A model generated the notes under the pieces. That model had not been told where the DNA came from. It did not search any database and was given only the letters and a program-made list of their open reading frames with translations. The translations under genes were made by a program, and so were the position numbers. A DNA stretch of 64,000 nt from Acidobacteriota bacterium (GTDB taxonomy: Bacteria; Acidobacteriota; Terriglobia; Terriglobales; Acidobacteriaceae), in the NCBI GenBank assembly GCA_003224905.1, contig QIAA01000174.1, positions 22,821 through 86,820 on the forward strand, given 5' to 3'. Below, one piece after another: positions 58,005 through 64,000 of this stretch (its first letter is position 1; the number at the start of each line of letters is the position of its first letter).

Positions 58005-59849
58005 GTGAAAACAAGAGAGAACAAAATCGCAATGGAGCCGGCCGCCCATTCCAAGTTGTCGAAACACCTCACCATACGCGAGCTTCTGAAACCCCACACT
58101 GCTTCACTGTTGCTGGGATTGCTTGCGGTGGCCGGTGAGGGCGCGGCAAATCTGCTCGAGCCCTGGCCTCTGAAAATTGTTCTGGATGATGTGCTGCGTT
58201 CGCGCGCGAGCCATGCGTGGATCATGCAGCGTGTTCACGCATTTCTCGGGACTGACAAATTGGCCGTGCTCAAGTTCGCTTGTGTTGCGGTTCTGGCAAT
58301 TGCGGTGCTGGATGCCGTCTGCACCTACGCAGAAAAATACCTCACCACGAGCGTTGGGCAGTGGGTCACCTACGATCTCCGGCGAGCCATCTATTCCCAT
58401 ATTCAGAGGCTGTCGCTTGCGTTTCACGATCAGAAGCGCACCGGCGATCTGATCAGCCGGGTCACGAGCGACATCGATGCCATTCAAAGTTTTATTACCT
58501 CAGGGCTGTTAGGCTCGCTCATCAACGTCATCACTCTTCTGGGCATGATTGGCGTGATGTTCTATCTGAACTGGCGATTCACGCTGATCGCGCTCTCGGT
58601 TGCGCCTGTGCTTTTCGCCATCGTTTACATCTACACCAGGCGGATCAAGAGCGCATCGCGGCAGGTACGCAAAAAGGAGGGCCAGATCACTTCCGTCGTG
58701 GAGGAGGTACTCTCGTCAATTCGTGTAGTAAAGGCGTTTGCGCGCGAAGACTACGAGGTGAAGCGGCTCGAGGAAGAGAGTCTGGAGGGAGTAGAAATTG
58801 CCCTGCGCGCGCGGGGATTGAAGGCCAAGCTCACACCCATCGTTGACATTATTGTTGCGGTTGGCACTTGCCTGGTTCTTTGGTTCGGCGCCCGGCTGGC
58901 ACTGCAAGGGACACTTTCGGCAGGGTCATTAGTCGTATTCATTCTGTATCTCGGCAAAATGTACAAGCCCATGCAGGAACTCTCGAAGATGACCGACACC
59001 TATTCCAAGGCGGCAGTCGGCTATGAGCGCATTCAGGAGATTCTGGAAACCCACAAGGAAATCAAAGACGTTCGAGGTGCAAGACCTGCTCCACGTTTTA
59101 AGGGCGAGATTGAGTTCGACCACGTTTCTTTTTCCTATACACCGGAGACCCCGATTCTGAAGGATGTGAGCTTTAAGGTTGAGCCGGGACAAGTGGCGGC
59201 AATTGTCGGGCCTACTGGCGCAGGAAAGACAAGCATCATTAGTCTGATTGCGCGCTTTTACGACCCCACCTCAGGCGTCGTGAAGATCGATGGGACGGAC
59301 ATCAAGCGCTTCCGCCAGAAGACCCTTCGCCACCAGATCAGTTTTGTGTTGCAGGACACCATGCTTTTTCATGCTCCGGTATGGCAGAACATCGCCTATG
59401 GAAAGCCGGAAGCTTCAAGACAGGAAATCATTAAAGCCGCAGAGCTGGCGAATGCCAGTGAGTTCATCGATAAATTGCCCGAAGGCTACGATACCGTTCT
59501 TGGAGAGCGGGGCATGACTCTTTCCGGAGGCCAACGCCAGCGAATAGCTATTGCGCGTGCGGTCATTCGCAGCACGCCGATTCTCTTGCTGGATGAGCCG
59601 ACCTCGGGATTGGACTCTGCTTCCGAAAAGCTAGTCTTCGAGGCCCTTGATCGGTTGATGCACGGGAAAACAACCATTGTGATTGCGCATCGCCTGTCTA
59701 CGATTCGCGGTGCGGATGTGATTTTTGTAGTTCAGGACGGGTCTATCGTTGAGAGCGGGGATCACGAGCAACTACTGCAAAGGGGTGGCCTCTATGCCGA
59801 GCTTCATCACTTGCAGTTCAGTCCGGAAGAGGGCGTAGAAGCCCGTTAA
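58005..59849 (+). CDS. MsbA-like ABC exporter (fused permease and ATPase)
   Basis: A 614-residue half-transporter that works as a homodimer in the inner membrane. Six membrane helices occupy residues about 30-330, with intracellular coupling segments such as FHDQKRTGDLISRVTSDIDAIQ. The ATPase domain has GPTGAGKTSI (Walker A), LQDTMLFHAPVWQNIAYGKP (Q-loop), LSGGQRQRIAIARA (signature), ILLLDEPTSGLDSASE (Walker B) and AHRLSTI (switch His). MsbA-type exporters flip lipid A or export lipids, drugs or peptides; substrate not clear. Start GTG, with an ATG nine codons on as alternative. Confidence 0.94.
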   Translation: MKTRENKIAMEPAAHSKLSKHLTIRELLKPHTASLLLGLLAVAGEGAANLLEPWPLKIVLDDVLRSRASHAWIMQRVHAFLGTDKLAVLKFACVAVLAIAVLDAVCTYAEKYLTTSVGQWVTYDLRRAIYSHIQRLSLAFHDQKRTGDLISRVTSDIDAIQSFITSGLLGSLINVITLLGMIGVMFYLNWRFTLIALSVAPVLFAIVYIYTRRIKSASRQVRKKEGQITSVVEEVLSSIRVVKAFAREDYEVKRLEEESLEGVEIALRARGLKAKLTPIVDIIVAVGTCLVLWFGARLALQGTLSAGSLVVFILYLGKMYKPMQELSKMTDTYSKAAVGYERIQEILETHKEIKDVRGARPAPRFKGEIEFDHVSFSYTPETPILKDVSFKVEPGQVAAIVGPTGAGKTSIISLIARFYDPTSGVVKIDGTDIKRFRQKTLRHQISFVLQDTMLFHAPVWQNIAYGKPEASRQEIIKAAELANASEFIDKLPEGYDTVLGERGMTLSGGQRQRIAIARAVIRSTPILLLDEPTSGLDSASEKLVFEALDRLMHGKTTIVIAHRLSTIRGADVIFVVQDGSIVESGDHEQLLQRGGLYAELHHLQFSPEEGVEAR

Positions 59850-59865
59850 TCATCCGAGTTTAGGT

Positions 59866-60876
59866 TTAAAGATTTTGCAGCGCTGCGATCCTTGCCTGCA
59901 CGACGCTTACATACGCTTCTACTTGTTCGGGCGAGTAGCCACCCGCCCGAAATGCTTCGCGAAGCTGTTCAGGGGATAGTTGCGCCAACAGGTTCCCCAC
60001 CCACCGCGCGTCGGCGCGAGGGATATGTTTGCCGATCCAGCGGTTGTGCAGCTGATGGAAAAAGAACCGAAAACTGACAACATAGAGTAGCGGCGGACGA
60101 GTCGGAAAATGAAAATCCACGAAATCAGGCGTGATTTTTGAGATGAATTTGGACTTGCGGTATTCGGCCAGATTTCCTTTGGACTTGCTGTCTGGACACC
60201 GTTTGCCTGAAGCTCCAAACGACGCCCCAACGTCGGTCACTTCGTAAGACTTGCGTCCGCTCGCGTTGTCCTCGTAAATAGCATTATTGTTATCTTTGAG
60301 GTCCCAATTATTGATCAATGCCATCATCACGCGCAGACCATTGAACTCGCGCGTGCCCGCTAATGGATTGGGCTTCCATTTCCATGTGCCCACTTTCTTC
60401 TCATGGCCTGGATGCCTTTGCAGGCGAACTTTTTCAACTTCGCTGTCTGTCTCGACGAACTTTTGGCCACGCGTCAGGCGTGACGGGAGATTTTCAACTT
60501 TCAGTTTCGGAAGAAAATAGTTTTCGTTGGTGTTGTATCCAATTGCCCACAGCAACCGGTTTGCCACTGGTTCCGGCTGGGCTTCCAACCCCAGTTTCGC
60601 TTTCCACTTCTTGCCGGCTGCATCTTCCACCACGAATTTGGGGCTGTTGCCCTCAGGGTCCTCCTCCAGAAATCGAGTGGGGCGCTGCGGTTCGTCCTTC
60701 TGGCCGCCAGGACCGTAATACAGGTCACGAGACTTGATGTTTCCAGGATCGCGCCACAGAACAACTGTTTCCGCCGGTGCTGCTACGGCGGGATGCGCCT
60801 GCTGCGCAACTAGACACTCTGAGCAAGAGATGACCGTTGCAACCATCCAGCAAAAGCAACGGATATACCGACGCAT
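59866..60876 (-). CDS. Secreted protein with kinase-like catalytic motifs, type 2
   Basis: The start was set at the ATG at 60874-60876, giving MRRYIRCFCWMVATVISCSE as signal peptide; an open frame runs 268 codons further upstream but lies antisense to the PLD gene. In the 336-residue product, WKAKLGLEAQPEPVANRLLWAIGY could hold the ATP-binding Lys and Glu; ALINNWDLKDNNNAIYE has a catalytic-loop-like Asp192-x-Lys194-x3-Asn198, and YEVTDVGASFG (Asp215) stands for DFG. The overall order matches atypical protein/lipid kinases. It resembles in principle, but not in sequence, the secreted gene at 45.2 kb. Periplasmic or secreted; activity unproven. Its stop converges on the ABC exporter. Confidence 0.7.
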   Translation of the reverse strand: MRRYIRCFCWMVATVISCSECLVAQQAHPAVAAPAETVVLWRDPGNIKSRDLYYGPGGQKDEPQRPTRFLEEDPEGNSPKFVVEDAAGKKWKAKLGLEAQPEPVANRLLWAIGYNTNENYFLPKLKVENLPSRLTRGQKFVETDSEVEKVRLQRHPGHEKKVGTWKWKPNPLAGTREFNGLRVMMALINNWDLKDNNNAIYEDNASGRKSYEVTDVGASFGASGKRCPDSKSKGNLAEYRKSKFISKITPDFVDFHFPTRPPLLYVVSFRFFFHQLHNRWIGKHIPRADARWVGNLLAQLSPEQLREAFRAGGYSPEQVEAYVSVVQARIAALQNL

Positions 60877-61062
60877 TAGCAATGAATGGCCGTGATCCAA
60901 GCAGATTATCCGGGTGATCTCCCAAATTGCAGCGGAGTTTACGTATCGCCCCAGCAACTCTGGATTTGGATGGCGGTCTCCCTGAGGCGGTTGTAAGCTA
61001 ATGAACTTTGCCGTGAATGGCAGATCTGCATCCAATCCCACCAGAAGGAGGCGCGCAAAATC

Positions 61063-62181
61063 GTGAAACTGCTCATCCAACCGGGAGATGGTGTCGAGAG
61101 GTTGGTCAAAGGGATCGACAAAGCGAAGAAGAGTGTCGAAATCGTAATCTTTCGCTTTGATCGCGGAGAGATTGAACGGGCGCTGGTGGATGCGGTTGAA
61201 AGAGGCATTTTTGTCCACGCGCTGATCGCGTTTACCAATCGCGGTGGCGAAGAGAACCTGCGGAAACTGGAGTCGCGTCTGTTGGAAAAGGGAATCACTG
61301 TGGCGCGCACCGCCGGTGACCTTGTGCGGTATCACGGAAAGATGATGATTGTGGATCACAAGGAGCTGTATCTTCTCGCCTTCAACTTCACCCATCTGGA
61401 TATCGATCACAACCGCAGCTTTGGGCTGATTACACGTAATCCGAAGCTGGTACAGGAAGCGAGCAAGCTCTTTGAAGCCGATACCAAGCGGCAGGATTAT
61501 GCGCCCGGCCACTCGAGGTTTGTGGTGAGTCCGGCGAACGCGCGCAAGGAACTTGCCGCCTTTATCAAAGGCGCCAAGAAAGAACTGTTGATCTACGACC
61601 CAAAAATCAGTGACCGCCCAATGCTGCGTCTCCTGGAAGAAAGAAAGGAAGCCGGTGTCGAGATTCGAATCATTGGGCAAGTCGCCGGCGGACGCTTGCC
61701 GTCACGTGAGTTGAAACGCATGCGCCTGCATACGCGCACCATCATCCGCGACCGGCGACAAGTTTTTCTGGGCAGCCAGAGCCTCCGCCAGCTGGAGCTG
61801 GACGCTCGCCGCGAGATTGGCATCATTTTTCGCGATAGGGCAGTCACCGCATCGTTGCTGCGAGTGTTCAAGGAAGATTGGTCCTCGGCGGAGAAAGTGG
61901 AGAGTGAACAAGACAGACCCGCCAGCCTTCCGGTCGCGAAGACCGCGAAGAAAATGGCCAAAGCAGTGAGTAAGAAGCTCGAGGTGGATCCTTTGGTGAA
62001 GCAGGTGTCCAATGCGATCCGCCGGAAGACCAACTCGGAATTGGACGAGGAACAAGTGGAAGAAACAGTTAAAACTGCGGTTAAGCGAGCAGTGAAGGAT
62101 ACCGTCAAACAGGCCACCAAAGAGGCTGTCAAGACCATGCTTAACGGGGCCGAAAAGCCGCGGGAGGCCAGCGCGCGTTGA
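61063..62181 (+). CDS. PLD-superfamily protein with one intact HKD motif and basic tail
   Basis: A 372-residue protein with two PLD-like lobes. Lobe 1 has YHGKMMIVDHKELYLLAFNFT (HxKx4D intact); lobe 2 has LHTRTIIRDRRQVFLGSQSL, with HTR in place of HxK and Asp further on, so only one canonical site is present. Such proteins hydrolyse or transfer phosphodiesters (phospholipids or DNA). There is no signal peptide; a C-terminal 95-residue tail rich in Lys, Ala, Val and Glu (e.g. EETVKTAVKRAVKDTVKQ) forms an amphipathic helix and could bind DNA or membrane. The start is GTG, with AAGGAGG eleven bases upstream. Confidence 0.88.
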   Translation: MKLLIQPGDGVERLVKGIDKAKKSVEIVIFRFDRGEIERALVDAVERGIFVHALIAFTNRGGEENLRKLESRLLEKGITVARTAGDLVRYHGKMMIVDHKELYLLAFNFTHLDIDHNRSFGLITRNPKLVQEASKLFEADTKRQDYAPGHSRFVVSPANARKELAAFIKGAKKELLIYDPKISDRPMLRLLEERKEAGVEIRIIGQVAGGRLPSRELKRMRLHTRTIIRDRRQVFLGSQSLRQLELDARREIGIIFRDRAVTASLLRVFKEDWSSAEKVESEQDRPASLPVAKTAKKMAKAVSKKLEVDPLVKQVSNAIRRKTNSELDEEQVEETVKTAVKRAVKDTVKQATKEAVKTMLNGAEKPREASAR

Positions 62182-62214
62182 ACAATTGGCATCTAATTTA
62201 TAGGCAAAAACGAG

Positions 62215-62781
62215 ATGCTACTCCGGTCCATCATCGGCAGTGGAATTTGCATGCTTCTGGCATCGGGCAATCTTCTATCGCAAACAGGTGAGAATCAGAA
62301 ACAAGATCCAATCCTGAAGGATTTCGAAGCTCGGGTGAACAATTACCTGGAGCTTAGAAAGAAGGAAGCAGGATCTCCTCCGCGGCCTACGAATTCGGCG
62401 GACAAGCTTGCACAGAACCGCAGTCAGATGGCGGGGAAGGTCCGCGAAGTCCGCTCGGAGGCAAAGCAGGGCGATATTTTCACTCCTGAAATCGCCAACT
62501 ATTTTCGTCATCAGATATCGGCCTCGCTTTCTGGGCCGAACGGCAATAAAATCCGCGCCAGTCTTCACCATGCCGAGCCCGTGGATGGCGTCGCGCTCAA
62601 GGTGAATGAGCCTTATCCGCAGGGGATGCCTCTGCAATCGATACCGCCAACGCTGTTATCGACTCTGCCGCGATTACCCAAAGAGCTGCAATACCGAATC
62701 GTGGGCAGCAATCTGGCGTTGCATGACACAGCATCGAATCTGATCGTGGATTTCATCTCAAACGCCATTCCCACGCCGTGA
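62215..62781 (+). CDS. Secreted protein of unknown function
   Basis: A 188-residue protein with a signal peptide (SIIGSGICMLLASGNLLSQ). The mature part has DPILKDFEARVNNYLELRKKE, helical, and EIANYFRHQISASLSGPNGNKIRASLHHAE, then a Pro-rich ending (QGMPLQSIPPTLLSTLPRLPKELQYRIVGSNLALHD) that also resembles secreted acidobacterial proteins of unknown role. It lies 33 bases after the PLD gene and seven before the phosphoesterase gene, so it may be the middle of a three-gene operon. Confidence 0.72.
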   Translation: MLLRSIIGSGICMLLASGNLLSQTGENQKQDPILKDFEARVNNYLELRKKEAGSPPRPTNSADKLAQNRSQMAGKVREVRSEAKQGDIFTPEIANYFRHQISASLSGPNGNKIRASLHHAEPVDGVALKVNEPYPQGMPLQSIPPTLLSTLPRLPKELQYRIVGSNLALHDTASNLIVDFISNAIPTP

Positions 62782-62788
62782 ATTGGAT

Positions 62789-63739
62789 ATGCGAAAGTAC
62801 TTCATTTTTCTGCTTCTGTTTTTCTTCCAACTGATTGGATGTCAGTCGGAAGGGGGTCCAAGTCCGCAAGAAGCCGTTGCCGCCCCGGTTTCGCAGGCGA
62901 GTGCACAGACTCAGGGCAATGAACTCGACGTCAGGCTTCCCTTAGAGCAGCAGTCAGTCCGGTTTGCTGTGATCGGGGACAGCGGCACGGGTGATCGCCC
63001 TCAATATGAAGTCGCGCAGCAGATGGAGTTATACCGGCAAAAGGTTGGATTCGATTTTGTGCTCATGCTTGGGGACAACATCTATGGCGGACATCGGCCC
63101 AAGGACTTTTTGAACAAGTTCGAGCGACCGTATAAGCCACTGCTCGATGCTGGCGTGAAGTTCTACGCGGTGCTCGGAAATCATGACGATCCCAATGATG
63201 AGCGCTTATACAAGCCGTTCAACATGAATGGAGAACGTTATTACACTTTCAGGAAAGGCGACGTTAGTTTCTTCGCCCTGGACAGCACCTACATGGACCC
63301 AAATCAACTGGAGTGGGTTGAGCAGAACCTCAAGAGCTCAAAGTCCAAATGGAAAATCAGCTATTTTCACCACCCACTGTATTCGGATGGGAAAAGCCAC
63401 GGTCCTGACCTTGACCTGCGAGCGCGCCTGGCGCCTTTGTTCAAACAATACGGGGTTAAGGCTGTGTTTTCCGGGCATGAACACGTTTACGAACGGCTAA
63501 AGCCGGAAGATAACATCTACTATTTCATCCTGGGCAACTCGGCAAAGCTCATGACGCACGATTTCAAATCTTCACAGCAAATGGAGAAGGCGCTGGATAC
63601 AGAGCAGGGTTTTATGCTGGTGGAAATCAGCGGGGACCGGCTTCATTACCAGACGATATCGCGCAGGGGCGAAACGGTTGATTCGGGGAAAGTCGAGCAG
63701 CAGTCACGATCTTCGGTTGCAGCCGCGCAAGCACAATGA
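62789..63739 (+). CDS. Lipoprotein metallophosphoesterase (calcineurin-like)
   Basis: The ATG at 62789 gives a lipoprotein signal (MRKYFIFLLLFFFQLIGC, lipobox Cys18). The 316-residue product has the metallophosphoesterase motifs FAVIGDSGTGDRPQ (D), MLGDNIYGG (GDN), AVLGNHDDPND (GNHD), FHHPLYSDGKSHG (H) and FSGHEHVYER (GHEH). This is the purple acid phosphatase/3',5'-cyclic nucleotide phosphodiesterase-like group of exported enzymes. It would sit on the periplasmic face of a membrane. It follows the secreted protein gene by seven bases. Confidence 0.92.
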   Translation: MRKYFIFLLLFFFQLIGCQSEGGPSPQEAVAAPVSQASAQTQGNELDVRLPLEQQSVRFAVIGDSGTGDRPQYEVAQQMELYRQKVGFDFVLMLGDNIYGGHRPKDFLNKFERPYKPLLDAGVKFYAVLGNHDDPNDERLYKPFNMNGERYYTFRKGDVSFFALDSTYMDPNQLEWVEQNLKSSKSKWKISYFHHPLYSDGKSHGPDLDLRARLAPLFKQYGVKAVFSGHEHVYERLKPEDNIYYFILGNSAKLMTHDFKSSQQMEKALDTEQGFMLVEISGDRLHYQTISRRGETVDSGKVEQQSRSSVAAAQAQ

Positions 63740-63908
63740 CGTGACCAGAGAGATGGTTCCAAAAACAGTAAGCAACTGGCGCGCACCGCTCTGGTGCAGT
63801 GCGGTAGTCATGCATTACGCGCCAACTAGGCCGCTTGACTTCGCCGACTTTTCATAGGAATCGCTGTTAGCATAAAGGGAACGTGCGTTCGCAAGGAGAA
63901 AGAGCACG

Positions 63909-64000
63909 ATGGCAGCCGAATGCAGGCATCTCGATCAAATCAAGATTACGAGCACGGGTAAGCACGTCTGTGAAGACTGCATCAAAATGGGAGATAAGTG
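63909..64000 (+). CDS. UBP-type zinc finger protein, 5' part
   Basis: The ATG follows AAGGAG. Thirty codons are visible before the window ends: CRHLDQIKITSTGKHVCEDCIKMGDK. The C-x-H ... C-x2-C pattern with HLDQ opens the bacterial UBP-type zinc finger (ZnF-UBP, about 80-90 residues). The remaining ligands lie outside. No ubiquitin exists in such bacteria; role unknown. Confidence 0.8.
   Translation, partial: MAAECRHLDQIKITSTGKHVCEDCIKMGDK

Noticed and set aside
60877..61680. 268-codon N-terminal extension of the secreted kinase-like protein
   Set aside because: Antisense to the PLD gene; the ATG at 60876 opens a proper signal peptide, which the extension would bury.
1..64000. tRNA, rRNA, CRISPR, prophage, IS elements
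   Set aside because: No cloverleaf-type or rRNA sequence, no regular spacer-repeat array and no transposase, integrase or phage structural gene was recognised by eye.

Overview
The window is chromosomal DNA, moderately GC-rich, from a soil-type bacterium that is most probably a member of the Acidobacteriota (Terriglobia / Koribacter-like). That assignment is inferred from gene content rather than from a marker gene. It rests on an FG-GAP/UnbV protein, M28 and S9 exopeptidases, many secreted proteins of unknown function, TonB-like proteins without a visible receptor, a HEAT-fused nucleotide-transporter-like protein and hairpin repeats of the kind common in these genomes. I saw no rRNA, tRNA, CRISPR array, prophage or intact insertion sequence. 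Gene density is high and the genes are mostly monocistronic or in short operons.

Layout. 0-11.4 kb is metabolic and housekeeping: a DinB-type fragment, an oxidoreductase, a secreted cupin-like protein bracketed by a duplicated leader, a zinc-ribbon protein, a LeuA-like synthase, an M20 hydrolase, a GcvT-like protein, TruA, an orphan TolC, a glycosyltransferase and a tRNA-binding protein. 11.4-12.7 kb is debris: the tail of an M48 protease and a twice-frameshifted DUF1801 gene. 13.3-17.5 kb is a compact operon (secreted protein, sensor kinase, NarL-type regulator, Tat-exported beta-propeller protein). 18.5-24 kb carries a TonB-like protein, a 744-residue protein with a previously unlabelled class III cyclase-like domain, and a TPR protein. 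24-30.6 kb holds a creatininase-like amidohydrolase, a sugar-binding-type protein, an M28 peptidase and an S9 peptidase.

30.6-38.5 kb contains a second sensor kinase, a DUF374 acyltransferase, folD, coaE, a DksA/TraR-like protein, a vapBC pair with a recognisable promoter/operator, an acetyltransferase and another TonB-like protein. 38.5-46 kb contains small secreted proteins (two paralogous families that recur within the window), a PPP-type phosphatase, an NTT-HEAT protein and a secreted protein with kinase-like motifs. 46-48.7 kb has a CHAD-HD / Nudix operon and a small gene interrupted by TAG. 48.8-52.4 kb has a Tat-exported aldo/keto reductase, a pseudokinase fused to a TonB C-terminal domain, a response regulator with an apparent ACG start and a tiny membrane protein. 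52.5-57.5 kb is a four-gene minor-pilin operon with an unusually large PilX. 58-64 kb has an ABC exporter, a second secreted kinase-like protein, a PLD-family protein, a lipoprotein phosphoesterase and the start of a UBP zinc-finger protein.

The observations I consider most worth following are the cyclase-like domain (20.3-22.5 kb), the TAG-split gene with its own ribosome site and terminator (48.4-48.6 kb), the two secreted kinase-like proteins, the CHAD-HD/Nudix pair with a possible polyphosphate role, the pseudokinase-TonB fusion and the ACG-start response regulator. All functional calls rest on motif reading by eye; no database search was run.
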